Positions 1-13,078 are shown, counted from the stretch's first letter. The stretch: 64,000 bases of DNA from Annona cherimola (GCA_030490835.1 CM059972.1:91311137-91375136); one strand, 5' to 3'. The notes: generated by a model from the letters alone, not told the origin. Program-made: numbers and translations.

Positions 1-1620
1 TACATGAACTCCCCACTAGCAAATTATGAGAACTCGGAGTTCTACAGTAACTTTTCCTTAGTTGTAGGGTGAGCTTGCAAATTGATAACTATTTGGTAAT
101 ATTGTTGATGCTTATGCATTGTGTTCATGGATGTGACATGTGTGGGCATGTGGTGTGTGTGTGGTCTAATGCATTTAGTGTAATTGGTTTGGTTATTGTG
201 CATTAAGTTATGAGATATGGCACATGTGAGCATGTAGGGTATTTTTTGCGTGATGCATTCATGTGTTTCATTTGGTTACATTCATTGGGTTTCATGATTT
301 AACTTATAGGGTATTAGATTCGAGGAGTATGGATGATGTACTAGTTGAGCATTACAACTATCTTCGGCCTTGTAGAGTAGGTGAGAGGTTAGACCTGCAT
401 GGGTAGGATGTAGGGGTTAGAAGGGTAATGCTTCAGAAGAAATTTTAATTGTTAAGTGAAAGGATGAATTGATGTGCTTTTCAACATACAAGTGGAGTAT
501 GGGGGTCAGAAACAAGTGAACAACTTTGATGTGCTTTTCAACATACCAGTGGAGTACGGGGTTTAGAAACAAGTGAACAACAATTATAATGTTTATATAA
601 GCAAACCTATAGTAACATGACCCGTGTTATTACCAGGAGGGCTTTTCATCTGAGTAGAGAATCACATGGGTCCATATTATTGCTTCGGAAGGTGGGGGTG
701 TGTTTATACAACAAGGCCCGTGTTCTATGAGAAAGAGTGCCCTAGTCAGAGAATCAATGGGCTCATGTTATTAAAAATATAATCAGTGTGGTTATTGTGA
801 GCTTACTTAAAAGGGTGCAGGACAAACTATTTTATTTTCCCTTTTCCATCTTCTTCTCCTCCATTTCTCCCTTACCACTACCCATCTTTCAAACCCACCT
901 TAAACATTCATAAGAGCTCCCCAAATCACTCTTTACATCAATTCGCATCTAAGGGCCAAGAGATTCAGGTAGAGGAGCTTTAGGATTTTGGAAGAAATCT
1001 CTATATATATTAGTAAATTCTTTCTCTTCTCAATTAAATAGTTTGATCTTATTCTGAATGAGTTGTATAACTTGTAAAATGGATGTCCTAGTTTCATTTC
1101 GGGCATAAGGTAGTTTCCACTCACAACTTAGAAAAAGGGCTAGGGTTCTGATAGGAATTTTGGGGTTTTTAGTTCATTTAATATCTCTTTAGCTTACTAT
1201 GGATTTTCTTTGGATTCAGTGAATAATAACTATCTTCCCATGATGTGAAAGAAAAATGAATTTTTGTACACTCTTGTTGAGGCATTGGCATATTTGTTAA
1301 TGTGCATTAGTTTGACTCTTAATGTGTTGTTAGGGTTATTGATGCATTACCACCATGCTAGTATGCGATAGAAGTGTGTGAGTATGTTGCTTGAGTTGAA
1401 TAGGGTTATTCAAGATCCTCAATTGACATGAAGGTAGGGTTATGCATGACCCTTTGTTGATATGATTGAGATATTTATGACCCTTTATTGGCAAAAGGAT
1501 GGAGTTTTGTCGTTGAATTTTGGATTGCAGGCTGGAGCACTAGATGAGGCTAGGGAAGGCCTCAACCTAGAGTTACTTTTTAGTAGACTTTAGGGTCTAT
1601 TTTGATTTCCTTTTTGACAA
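1..1620 (+). mobile_element. Probable eroded LTR region of a gypsy element
   Basis: The pyrimidine-rich leader at 840-960, GATTCAGGTAGAGGAGCTT at 960-980 and GGGTTATGCATGACCC-like words near 1435-1455 resemble in order the solo LTR at 57266-60181 (58490-58680, 59470-59500). Ends and TSD are not visible. A 57-bp tandem repeat is inside. Confidence 0.35.
471..584. repeat. 57-bp tandem duplication
   Basis: GATGTGCTTTTCAACATAC starts at 471 and again at 528. The copies (471-527, 528-584) differ at a few bases. Confidence 0.85.
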
Positions 1621-2259
1621 TTCAAATCTTATGATTTTTTTTTAACAATTGATTTAAATGCCTAATTAATTAGACCATGATACATTTCAGTTGTCGCCTT
1701 TACGCTTACATGTATATGATTACCGATATGGTGGCCTTTAAGATTATTGATTATGATTATTTGTATGATGTAGAAGAGTGTGGATGTTTCTCTCGTCTAA
1801 GATATGTGGGGTATATATACAAGAGTGGTAGAATATGGTGTGGAATTATATTATTTAGACGAATATATATGTATGCTTATGTTGGTTTCTACTTTTGTTT
1901 TGAACAAGAATGTACCGAGCAGACTCTACAGATCATGTACTCCATGTCAACCCTTACAAGTCCTGAGAAAATATTATCAGTTTTTTGTAAGGCTATACGA
2001 CAAGTGTTGTTTGGTCATTGTCAATGCCAATATGGTGCTACAATAGTGGTACCATCTCGATGAGATTCGAAAGTCATTTGCAGATTTAAGTTTGAATAGC
2101 ATTGGTTTAGAGACCTAAGTTTATATAAATAAATAAGAAGAAAATGAGTGAAAGAATTAAAAATATGGATGAAAATAATTAAATAGGATATAAAAACATC
2201 AAAGATAATTAAAAACTTAGTTCATAAGAATGATGTAGGAATCCATACAACCAAGAGTG
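1621..2259. other. No recognised feature
   Basis: A 128-codon open frame at 1677-2063 has low-complexity, Tyr/Cys-rich sequence and no recognised domain. I do not call it a gene. Confidence 0.4.
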
Positions 2260-2925
2260 TTAGCAAATCAGGTTGGAGCCTAATCCTTTAAAAAAATTTC
2301 AATCCTAATTCATCTAAAAAACCTTAACTATTACTTATTTACAATTCATTTAATGAACAGGTTGATAGATTATTAATGAGTTGTGTATATGTAACAAATA
2401 AGTCTAAATTAATCTAATTTAAAGTTAAATGTGTGTTGTTTGTAATTATCATGCTAGTTTAATCTATATTGACGGAGTACATGGCATGATCAAATCTTTA
2501 TTAGAAGAGGAGTGTATATTCGACGCATTAGCACAACGAGAGATGGTGATTCAATAAGACAAAGAGGGGGAGAGGAAAGAAGAAGCTTACTAGTGGCACT
2601 TGCAGGCGGTGGTAGAGACGACAACAACATGATAGTAGAGAAAATGTTGTAAAATCATAGACGGATGAAGGAAAATAGAAAAAATAAATTAGGGTTTATG
2701 AAATATATATATATATATACCTTTTCTTAATGTGTTGACAGGTCAAATGGGTTAAATGAATTACCAGACCGGTCGATGGATTGTAAAATCTCAACGTTAA
2801 TTAATTAATTTATTTAAATAATTTAATGGGTTGACGAATCATAAACTATTTATTAAAAAATCTTAATCCAAACCCATTTATACATAAGTTAGACGGATAG
2901 ACCATAGTCATTAATACCCCTACAT
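2260..2925. mobile_element. Possible hAT-like MITE
   Basis: It shares words such as AATTCATTTAATGAACAGGTT and GGGTTGACGAATC with the element at 38992-39130 / 47100-47532, and ends TTAATACCCCTA. A (TA)n run lies at 2704-2719. The left end is uncertain. Confidence 0.35.
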
Positions 2926-4169
2926 ATAGCTAACCTTATATAGGTGGAAAACAACTTATAATAACAATGATGATGATGATTTGACTTGGTATTGTGATCT
3001 TTAGTAGACAAAAATTTTTCACTTCGTAGGCACATTTGGTGATAATAATGGGTGAAAAACCATCTCTCCTCCACATTATTCAAAAAATAATTTAACATCT
3101 TAAGTACCTAACTAGCATACTCTTTCCGTTTTCACATAACCACCTTATTTCTTTTCATTATACCTCCATCATATCACATTACTCTTATATTTTAAAAAAA
3201 TATTTCATTCTCAACTTCCACACTTTCTCCCAATTCACCTTACCAAATGGTGCCTTAGCTCTCTGCCTACGTAAGTAGGTGGCTAAGTACCTCCATTTTA
3301 CACGCAGCAATTCGGTAAGCATTTAAAATCTCTCACATCTATTTTCTCTAGTTTTTCTTCTATTTTTATTTCGGTGTTCTCATTTTTCTAAGGAGCAAAT
3401 TTATAATCAGCTGTCTTAGACACTATAGGCAGCTTAGGGAAATTAACCTACACTAACTCCATGAGAATTATGTATATACCTTGAGCACCTGCCTTAGGTA
3501 GTTAGTTTCCCAGATGGGCACACATACCCCCATGTCCAGGTTTCTAATCCTGTAGACTACGTGCCATTGAGTGCTGGGCTCTAGCTACTAAAAAATGTAT
3601 GTGCCTCACCTAACATTATTTCCTTTTGTATTGAAATCTTTGCATGGCCGTAGTCTATAGACAGCACAATGATTTAGCTGTATTTGGAAGGAAAAATCAT
3701 GCAGCCAGGTGCCATCCATGCTGGAATATCGGATGGTTTAAACATCCCATCAGCACGTTGTTAAGTTGGTAGTGCGGAAGCCAAATGAGTTGGACTTGGA
3801 CAGCTCGGTCGAGGCTTATCGGAGTGGTGCCATTTGCTTTGCGACGAAGGCGATCTGACAAAAGCTTAAAGGTGCAACGGGACACTAGGAAACGGTTGAC
3901 AGCAAAGGGCTAAGACGCTAAGTAAGTGGGCCGAACTGGCAAAGGAAACGCCGTCAACACGGCTTCCGTGGGCTGATAAATAACGAGCCGTGTTATGCGT
4001 GATTGGATCGGGTTCCTAACCGGTTCTTGGTTTTCCTGGTTGGATTGACTGGTTTCCCCCAAAGGTATGACTACTTTTCCAGTTGCACTGGTCAAACGAA
4101 GACCAAACCGGCACCGGTCCGATCCGGTCGCCCTCGTTCTTTTCGACAGGCCAATTCGGAGGCATCATC
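2926..4169. other. Intergenic, with a GC-richer island at 3640-4160
   Basis: The first half is AT-rich. From 3640 the GC content rises visibly, with CpG-containing words and several CCGGTTC/GGTCCGATCCGG inverted repeats. Open frames there (3697-3885, 3910-4095, 4003-4245) show no known domain. Confidence 0.4.
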
Positions 4170-4480
4170 GTTTCAAATCGGCCTTAAACGCCTTTTTTTA
4201 AAATTGTTTTTTTACAAAACTATTGTTCTAGTTATACCTAATTGATAAATTAAGTTTTATAAATTTTAGTAACGTATATATATTTATTTTGGATTTTTAA
4301 ATATAGAGGTATTTCAGTCATTTTAAATTGTTGAAACATGACTAAAATATCCTTATGTTAAAAATCCAAAATAAATATATTTTTAAAATTGATAAAAATT
4401 AATTTATAGATTAAATATATCTAGATTAATAGTTTTGTAAAAAAAATTTGAAAAAAATATTTTTGAACTGGTTTCAAATG
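4170..4480. mobile_element. MITE with long inverted repeats
   Basis: The arms 4170-4310 and 4340-4480 are near reverse complements (TTACAAAACTATTAATCTAG in one arm, CTAGATTAATAGTTTTGTAA in the other). The loop is near 4325. The outer ends are TTTCAAAT-like. Confidence 0.6.
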
Positions 4481-4572
4481 ATCATTTTGCATCATATCCA
4501 GCAATGTAAAGTCACATGTATATTAGAACAAATTTCCTTTTTTATAAGAGACATCATCTTGTTAGACCTGGT

Positions 4573-4905
4573 ATACACCAATAAAATCATTTTTTATTTT
4601 TGTACATGAACTTATTAATCTAAATGTATTCAATGTATAATTCAAATTTTACAAATTTTCAAAGTATGTATGTATTTTTTTAGATTCTTAAACTTACAGA
4701 TATTTTAGCCGGTTGAAAATTATCAAAACAATCTTATATTTAAAAGCTTTAAAAATATATGCACATCGTCAAAAATAATAAGCTTAGTATATATAATAAA
4801 TATATCTACAAAAATAGTAAAGCTTAGTATATATAATAAATATATCTAGATTTACAAGTTAACGAAAAAAAGGCAAAAAAAAATTTAATAAATTTTTTGG
4901 TGCAT
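4573..4905. mobile_element. MITE-like inverted-repeat element with internal 40-bp duplication
   Basis: Same style as the element at 4170-4480. AGCTTAGTATATATAATAAA occurs twice (4781-4800 and 4821-4840), a 40-base tandem duplication in the right arm. Confidence 0.5.
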
Positions 4906-5567
4906 CCAAAGTAATAAGATCATGCCTCTTTATATGACTGGTTTTTAGTCGCATGCGTGTAACATATATTTAGCTGCAATAAATGTATTGTGACTACGCT
5001 TATACTAAAATAAAATTTCGTTTTAGTTGTTGCCAATTTTCTCACAGATGCACTGTTGCGTTTATCGTGGGGAACCAAAATCTTCATTTTTATTTTTATT
5101 GTCATTCTGATATGCTTATTTATTGGTATAAAAAATTACAATCATTTTGTTGCTCAAAAGGAAATGCAACGTAACAATCGTTATAACTTTTAATTTGCTT
5201 CCATTTTTGTTGCTAAAAAATAAATTTCTTACAGTAATTAGCTGAAAAGGAAATGCAACACAACAATCGTAGCAACATTTAATTTGCTTCCATTTTCGTT
5301 GCTAAAATTTTTTTTATTGGAGTAATTAGGTATACATTCTTAATAGTTGATTGCTTTTGGACTAGTGGCATTTGATTAAATGAATCTATTTTTTTAATCT
5401 AAAATGTATCCTTTTTTTTTTGATGAAAAATGTATCCTTTTTTAACATTAAGTATATACAACCAAAAGTAACATCTTTTTACTTAATAAAATTTGGTTGT
5501 AAATAGTAATAAAATTTTGGCTTCAATTAATATACTAAATAAAAATTTGGGCACGAATGTTAACCAA
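4906..5567. other. AT-rich intergenic
   Basis: Two related segments, near 5130-5215 and 5225-5310 (GAAATGCAACGTAACAATCG and GAAATGCAACACAACAATCG), form a diverged direct repeat. No gene seen. Confidence 0.5.
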
Positions 5568-5845
5568 ATATGAGGATGTTTGACAAACAAATTTTTTTTC
5601 CAACTAAAACTTTTTAATCTCTATAATTATCTTATTTTTAATTATTTTTAATATAATCGTATACAATTACTATATTTTTCAATCATTTCTACACAGTTAT
5701 CCATATGACTAACCCATTTATTTTAACTCTATTTTTTTATTATCATTATTTATATCATATCACATCATTTTCTATTAATTCAAAAACTACCGCAACAAAA
5801 AATTTTCATAAAATTTTTTAACACTTCTCAAACATGGCCATAATA
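5568..5845. mobile_element. MITE fragment, GTTTG-type family
   Basis: It begins GGATGTTTGACAAACAAATT and ends CTTCTCAAACATGGCC. The internal text (CATATCACATCATTTTCT, TTATCCATATGACTAACC) matches the elements at 55580-55850 and 11095-11305. Confidence 0.5.
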
Positions 5846-7194
5846 TAATAAATGTAGCTGTGATGGTATTACAATTAATTAATATCAAGCCAAATTATTA
5901 GTTAAATGGTCTAGTATCGAAATGAGTTATACATCACATGTAGTATATCACATGTACTAGTGGATCTAAGACCTTTGGTTAGGGAGGGCAAGTTTATACC
6001 TAATTTTAAAATGTTTGAATATTTAAAATACTTTTTTGTCATATGGAGATATATGTACGTAAATAAACCAATAACAAAAGGAAAATATGGTACTCCATAA
6101 GAGTAAAATAATACATACGTTAACAATTTCCAAATTTCTGTAGGGCAAACTGCCTTCACTGAGCTGCACGTAGATCCGTCCCTGATGACGTGCAAGGTTT
6201 ACCATTTGGTTGCGCGGGTGGGGGTTGATGTTCGATCGCTAGCCTTGGAGAAATTAAAGACGGTGCTGATCACACATGCACACATGGACTGCTTTGCACG
6301 TTGTGGGCGGCCACTGCGGGAATCAGGCATTGTACCGTACAAGAAGAAGAAAATGCCGCCCATCACGTGGAGAGATGGTCCACTTTATAATATGCGTATG
6401 TTTCCCTCATCGCATAGAATTCAACTCCACGTCTCCATCATATATACATGGCAGTTTTTTTTATTGGTATCCTATTCATTGTGACAACTGATATTAAAAT
6501 TAGACACCTTCATCAATCAAAAGAAATTAGACATGCATGCAGCAGGGTTTGAAAGTTCAAACAAGTTCAGGAAAAAGTTTCCATACCATGCAGTTTGTTA
6601 AGAAAGAATTAGAAATGTTAATTAATTAATTATCATCCCTTACATATAATTAATTCTTATTAGTCTGTGGCTTTGGCTTGGTATCCAAGTAAGCAATCCT
6701 CGCGTGCCATGTGCACTGCAAGGACTTGTGGCACCCATGAAAGGATCGGTCGGTCACATGTGGCGCGCTGTTCCAAAAAAATGCATGTACTCATGTGTGA
6801 TCAGGAAGGATAATTAATTACTTCAAAAAAGGAAGGTTAGTTAATTAAGAGAGACAATTAACGGACAACAGCAATATAATTGAGTGCGATTTGAAATAAT
6901 TCTTGTCAATTACATAAAGGGTGGAAATGCCATGCCGTCGGTGCCATCGAGATTAGTTTTGGTGCTGACCTTCATTTTTGGGATCGGATGCCTGTGTTTA
7001 TTTTTCCGGAATTAATGGCAAAGTCCACATAAGTTTTCATTTCAAGTTTTCATCTCTTGATTGAACAAATAACGGATGACTTGGATCTGGAGACAAAATT
7101 ATTCTAGAACATTCTTCCAAAAAAAAAAAAATTCTAGGCCCAAAAAAAAAATGGCAGCAGCTCATACCTAAATATTATATGTAATTACTTATTA
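5846..7194. other. Intergenic, with a GC-richer patch at 6120-6440
   Basis: A short unexplained patch of higher GC has open frames on both strands (6185-6484, 6023-6205), none recognised. Around 6476-6515, TGACAACTGATATTAAAATT matches the 3' end of the SINE family, in minus orientation. The rest is AT-rich. Confidence 0.4.
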
Positions 7195-7577
7195 GGGTAC
7201 TTTGCAAATATACCTACATAGTTTGACCATGATTGCAAATATACTCACCTAGTTTTAAAAATAAAAAATAATCCTTACATAGTTTAATTATAATTGCAAA
7301 TATACTTACATCATTACCGCTCCGTTTCTACATTGCTATGCTACACTATGAATATAGTTGTAGATATATGCAAACTTTATGAATATATTTACAAACTTAA
7401 ATATATTCATTTAGTTTCTGAAATTGCAAGTGTACTTATATAGTTTTCATATACTTGCAAGTATATTCATGTCGTAATGGTACCATGATAGTACGAGTAT
7501 ATTCACAATTATTTTTAAATTATGTAGATTTATTTGCAATTATAGTCAAACTATACAGATATATTTACAAGTTCCCC
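7195..7577. mobile_element. MITE with 60+ bp terminal inverted repeats
   Basis: The left end GGGTACTTTGCAAATATACC and the reverse complement of the right end, GGGGAACTTGTAAATATATC, continue to match through ATAGTTTGACCATGATTGCAA. Smaller inverted repeats lie inside. Confidence 0.65.
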
Positions 7578-8299
7578 ATATCTATTAACATTATAAATCT
7601 CGATCAGGACGTACGTAAATAGCTAAATATATATAATACATAATGAGACGGTGATCATGGTTATATTAATGCTGGCTAGTCAGTACTACAGCAAGCAAAA
7701 ACGGTCATATCGAAGTCATTCTACCAAACACTACTCATCGTTGAATGTTGTAGAAAATACACGTGCGGATACAATATAAATATGTATACCATTGAAAAGC
7801 ATTGGCATTGAGTATAAAATCTAGTCCTTAGGGTCATCACTCATGGTTGGTCAGGCTCGGACCTAACTTGAATTAGGTGGGAATATTGGTGCTTCAGCTT
7901 TCTAAATTTCAGTTAAGATGGGTGCGGATCGAATTTGTAAAATCTACAATGTAAAGGGAAGTACGTGTGTTTGCGAATTCTACGCTGAATTACTGAGCTT
8001 ACTTTGATTGTTGAATTAAAATCTAATCATTTTGTTTGTTTAAAATTACTTCTTTTATCACGGCATCAAAAATCATTTTGATCAAAAATTTTGAGTGGGC
8101 CATATTTGGTTAAAATTATTTATAATTATGCGTAAAACATGAAAATCACATAGATACATCATATACTTATTGGAATATCATAATAATATATAATCATTTA
8201 TTTTTATAGGAAGGATGTTTTAGACGGCATAATTGTTGAATTAACAAATTTAAAATAGAAATATCGATCGAACAATCTTATTAGGTTGTTTTTAAACTT
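7578..8299. other. AT-rich intergenic
   Basis: No gene, repeat boundary or RNA recognised. Confidence 0.4.
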
Positions 8300-8682
8300 A
8301 AGGAATAATCCTATTAGCCTATTTGCTTAGTTCACTTCAAAAAATTCATTTACAATTTTTTTTCCTTTTTTCTTTATATACTTGTTTATCTAAGTGTATT
8401 TAACATATAAACTAAGTTTTACCATTTTTGAATATGCGTATATATTTTTTTGAAAATTTTAAACATAAATGTGTATATATGTATTGAAAATACCCATATC
8501 TTTAAAAATCTCAAAAAAATATATACGCATGTTTAAAAATGGTAAAACTTGGTGTATATGTTAAAAACATCTAGCTAACACAAGTCTATGAAGAAAAAAA
8601 AGGAAAAAAGTATTGTAAATAAAATTTTTGAAGTAAACTAAGCGAGACATTTGCTTAGCCCCGGTTAACGGGAATACTTCTC
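8300..8682. mobile_element. Mutator-like MITE with 9-bp TSD
   Basis: The long inverted repeats include the pair TAAACTAAGTTTTACCATTTTT / AAAAATGGTAAAACTTGG. It is flanked by the exact 9-bp TTTAAACTT at 8291-8299 and 8683-8691, the TSD length of MULE elements. The same family occurs at 12657-13041. Confidence 0.72.
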
Positions 8683-8691
8683 TTTAAACTT

Positions 8692-9598
8692 CTGTCACTT
8701 GTATCAAGTGGAACTCATAAAAATAGTTGATTTGAAGGAAACTTAGTTTTTCTAGTTTAAATAAATAATTTTAAACTTAATGGATGAATTGAATTTTGAT
8801 TTGACCTTAAAGGAGGCTCAAAACATTGTGACAGCACAAAAATATCTTCAATGGTGACGACACCATAGAGGTCTTTCACTTGTATAAATATGACAAATCT
8901 GGACACATTTATATACTTTTTAAAATTTTAAATTTGTTGAAATTTGTAAGAATTTGAGTTAGATTTGGTTCCACAAGGTTTGATCTCTGGATAGGATTTT
9001 TGACTGCCATTTAAGGAGTCTTGATTTCACTTCAAAAGAAAAAATGATTCTTGATGGGTTTTGAAATTTTAAAATTGGGGTGGGCCCTAATGAAGTTTAT
9101 CGTAAGTTAAGGGTAGGGAACAGTGATAAACACATTTGAAACTTGGTTGGTTGAGCTGGTCATGGATTGACGGCAAGGGCCCTAACTTGGGTTAGGTAAG
9201 TTAGGTATATTTGAACCTGCATGAACACAACTTGGAAAAACTTGATTTCATCTTGAAAAGTAAAATAGGATTGAGTTGAGATTTGTATGAACCTAACTCA
9301 AAAATTGAGGATGAAATGTTTATTCATCAATAGATGAATTAAATTTTATATCAATCATTAAGATATTAAAAATGAAAATTTTATACAAAAAAAAGTTTAG
9401 TAAAACTCTTAATTACTTATAACCAATCTTGGTATTGTAACTGAAGTTAAACCAAAAATTTTCATGTAACTTAGTCGATTATACCATTTCAATGATAAAA
9501 TAAAAAATTTGTCATTCATTATTTTAAAATTGTTTGTGCACCAAATTAATGTAAAGTAATGATTCAATATTTATTCTTAGTTTTGAGAAGTTATTTAC
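8692..9598. other. AT-rich intergenic
   Basis: No gene or element boundary recognised. Confidence 0.4.
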
Positions 9599-9941
9599 TG
9601 CATCCGGGTGAAAAACTCGTTTTCTTAATTTTATTGAATTTTTTTTATAAAACTGCTAATCTAGAATTATTTAATCTATATGCCAAAATTTACCATTTTT
9701 GATATATTTTTTTTGATGGAACCATTTTTGATAGTTGTATATATATTATTTTGATTTTAAAAATAAGGATATTTTAGTCATTTAAAAATGATTAAAACTT
9801 CCTTGTATTTAAAAATCAAAGAAAAATGTATACCAATCTTCATAATGGTGAAATTTAATATAATGTTAGATGCAACCGAATTACAATTTTATTAAAAATT
9901 TTCAAAAAAATATAAGAAAATGAATTTTTCACCCGGATGCA
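9599..9941. mobile_element. MITE with TGCATCCGGGTGAAAAA termini
   Basis: The perfect outer inverted repeat is TGCATCCGGGTG (9599-9610) with CACCCGGATGCA (9930-9941), extended by imperfect pairing. The TSD was not resolved. A related end, TGCACCCGGGTGCA, occurs near 21090. Confidence 0.68.
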
Positions 9942-10409
9942 TTGAATCACTTAGTTTCTTAACTTTAAAATATTTTTAAAAATTTAAATCATTTATTTAT
10001 ATAAAACGTTTTAGTCTGTCATGCTACTAAAAAAATAATGTTATGGGAAACTTATATCTTGTAAACAAAAATCTTTTGAAACTGAAAATATTAACAACTA
10101 AATTTTTTTGAAGATTATACAGCATATATATATATAGCATATAAAAGTTTATAATGCATGCAATTTTGGAATGATAAATAATTGCACATACATAAATATG
10201 GGAAATTGTTTAAAACTAAGAAATATTTTTTTGTTTTAAAAAACCAAGTTAAAGTAAGTGTTAAATCACTACTCACAATATGAAACAGGTAAATTCGCTG
10301 TGTGGGTGCAAAAGAGCAGTCGCTCGAAGTTTGGTACGTGCCAAATCTGTTTAATTATTTTTTCACCGAAAAGCAGTTGTACACTTGTACTGTGAGGAAC
10401 GATTGGGTT
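9942..10409. other. AT-rich intergenic
   Basis: Nothing recognised before the MITE cluster. Confidence 0.4.
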
Positions 10410-10432
10410 ATATATATATATATATAATATAT

Positions 10433-10802
10433 GGGATATGATCGTGTGCAGTCGGACTGCACCATAATTACGGTGCAGTCCGCTGTAAAATGGACCCCAC
10501 ACATATTAGATTGTAATGAAACTTTATACACTCATTTATCCATATATAAATCATACTTTAGACGGTTTAGATGTTGAAAAAACCACTTTAAACTTGATAT
10601 TTACATTAAACTATTTTATTACGTTGATTTTGCACCATTTTAAGATGGAGACTACACACATGTTGGATTTGGATGAAAATTGGTATGGTAATAAAGTGAA
10701 CAATTATAAATACAATGGGTGGGGTGGATTTATGGAAAATGATCAGGTGGGGCCCACAGTGCATGGACTGCACGGTGCAGTCGCATGCACTGGATCATTT
10801 CC
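10433..10802. mobile_element. Hairpin MITE family B, copy 1, between (TA)n runs
   Basis: The ends form hairpins, GTGCAGTCGGACTGCAC on the left and GCATGGACTGCACGGTGCAG on the right, next to GGACCCCAC / GTGGGGCCCAC. It is flanked by (TA)n on both sides (10410-10432, 10803-10828). Confidence 0.65.
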
Positions 10803-10828
10803 ATATATATATATATATATATATATAT

Positions 10829-12134
10829 GTTGGGAATGATTTAGTTTGTGTTCGTATGCATGGAGGCACGTGCCATGCCTTGCCCAATATCCAAAAGGTG
10901 GGGCTGCTGCTAAAACGTCCATGGGAACATTCCAAACACAATCCATGATCGGCTGATTCATGTACTTCAAACGAGAATGAGTTCATCAGAAAAAAGCCAA
11001 AAAAGATTCTTCATGTATTAATCCATGTCCGACCTGAAAAATGGTTAGCAACTTAGCATCAACTACAGTGCTACACTGCTGTTTTCTACTTTTCTTTTTT
11101 CTCCCGTTCATTTTTCTAATAAATAATTCCATATCTTAATTATTTAACAACGCTACTTTTTTCTACTGTACTTCTTTACTCCACACATTTTTTTTCCCTG
11201 ATAACTATTTTTTATTTTAATTTTATCTTTATCATATCATATCATTTATTCAATTTTCAAAATATTTTCTCTTATTTTCCACACTTTCCCACCATCCTAC
11301 CAAATGTAGAGTTGATTGTGATGGAGAAATAAAATGAGAATGTAACTATGTATATTAAAAATGAGAAAAATTATATTATAAATATAAAAAGTTGTTTTTA
11401 AAATGAAAAATTTCATATCATATACCTTCCATTCAAGATCCCGAGGTCATTTGGAAATAGCTTTAATGGAGCCAACCATTGTAAATAATGAATATTTTGA
11501 TTATATTTTAAAATTCTATTGTATATTTTTATTTAAGATATAATTTTAACCATTCATAATAAAAATCACACACCTCGGATGTTGTTATGTTCCTTAATAA
11601 GTAAAAATTATATTTAGTGCTCTTAATTGTATAAAAAGTCCTTTTTAAACTCATCTAATTAAATACACATATAATATTTTAAATTATACTATGGAAATTA
11701 CTTATAACCTAAAATATATATACCACTAAAATTATTCTATTATGATTTATTGATTAATATTATTTGATTTGTATAATTTTTTCATCGTGAATGATCAAAA
11801 TTATAATGAAAATGGAGTAAATTTCAAACGTACTCACAAGTTTTTCATCTAATTTTGAATACCTATAAACTTTTAATAATTCTTTTCATATTCATGTATT
11901 TTTTCTAAAATCACATTTATATCCACATTGTTAAGAGTAGCTAGCCTGTATGTGAAAAAAACTAATTGCATATGCCTTAGTTCCTACCTTAATTTGTAAT
12001 TTATGCTCTGATTTCTATTTGAATAGAATAGAAATTAAAGCTCGAATGGAAATTAAATCATAATTACAAAATGGGGTTGGAATTAGGGAGTGAGCAATTT
12101 TTTCATTTCACATGAGCTAATAGCCCATTTCATG
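10829..12134. other. AT-rich intergenic, GTTTG-type MITE fragment at 11095-11305
   Basis: 11095-11305 shares pyrimidine-rich words (TATCATATCATTT, CCACACTTTCCCACC) with 3110-3240 and 5568-5845. No gene recognised elsewhere. Confidence 0.4.
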
Positions 12135-12300
12135 CTTCCAAGAGCTTTAGCTTAGTGGAAAGCATCACAACGGGTCTATGGATTGATTTTTGTCTCCCAA
12201 ATTGTAGGAGTTTATATTTCCCATAAGTGGTAGAGGTATTATCCGGTCCTCCATATTGTGAGGACTTCGCCTGTATTGATTTATAATATTAGATGACTTG
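12135..12300 (+). mobile_element. SINE-like fragment
   Basis: TTAGCTTAGTGGAAAGCATC at 12146 is A-box-like, and ATATTGTGAGGACTTCGCCTG near 12255 resembles the body of the SINE at 17030-17285. The B box is degenerate. Confidence 0.4.
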
Positions 12301-12314
12301 ATGTGTGTATATAT

Positions 12315-12647
12315 AGAGAAATATTCAAGTGCAGCGTAACTGCACCGTAACAGCAGTGCAATTGTGCCAAAATGAGCCCCACATGATCATAAAATTATAA
12401 TCTACTCCACTAATTGTATTTACAATAATGTATTATATTATTATATCAATTTTTATCCCAATCGGATATATGTATGGACCTCATCTAAAAATAACACAAA
12501 TTCAACATAATAAAATAGTTTGATGTAAATAACAACTTTAAAGTGATTTTTTAAAAATTTAAACTGTTTTTTATAAAATTTATATATGAATAAATGGGCA
12601 AATGTACCGCTATTCTGGTGCAGTGGCTCTGCACCGATACAACTCTT
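12315..12647. mobile_element. Hairpin MITE family B, copy 2
   Basis: The left end is TTCAAGTGCAGCGTAACTGC, the right end GGTGCAGTGGCTCTGCACC. The inner text, such as TTTTTATCCCAATCGGATAT, is shared with copies 3 and 4. Short TA runs lie at both sides. Confidence 0.65.
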
Positions 12648-12656
12648 ATATATATA

Positions 12657-13041
12657 AGGAATGATCCTGTTAGTTTGAGCTAAGCAAACGCCCCTTTTAG
12701 CTCATCTCAAAAAATTTATTTACAACATTTTTTTGACTTTTTTCTCTGTACACTTGTTTAGCTAAGCATATTTAACATATAAACGGAGCTTTACCATTTT
12801 TGGATATGTGTATATATTTATTTTAGATTTTTAAAGATAAGAGTATTTTAAGTACATATATATACATAGATGTTTAAAAATCTTAAAAATATATAAAAAC
12901 ATATCCAAAAATGGTAAAACTTGGTTTATGTGTTAAATACACTTAGATAAACAAGTCTATGAAGAAAAAACAAAAAAAAGTTGTTATAAATAGATTTTTT
13001 GAGGTGGAATAAGTGGAGCATTTGCTTAGCCCGAACTAACA
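12657..13041. mobile_element. Mutator-like MITE, second copy
   Basis: It has AATGATCCTGTTAG and CTAACAGGATTACT ends and inner CATTTTTGGATATGTGTATA / TATCCAAAAATGGTAAAACT arms, the same family as 8300-8682. It sits in TA runs, so the 9-bp TSD is uninformative. Confidence 0.65.
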
Positions 13042-13078
13042 GGATTACTCTTATATATATAGGTATATATATATATAA

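Noticed and set aside
1677..2063. 128-codon ORF as a gene
   Set aside because: No domain, low-complexity Tyr/Ile-rich composition, and no splice or promoter support.
6185..6484. 99-residue ORF in the GC-rich patch
   Set aside because: No domain recognised. Kept only as an unexplained patch.
10715..10986. Overlapping ORFs with IYIYIYIY
   Set aside because: Translation of the (TA)n microsatellite and MITE hairpin.
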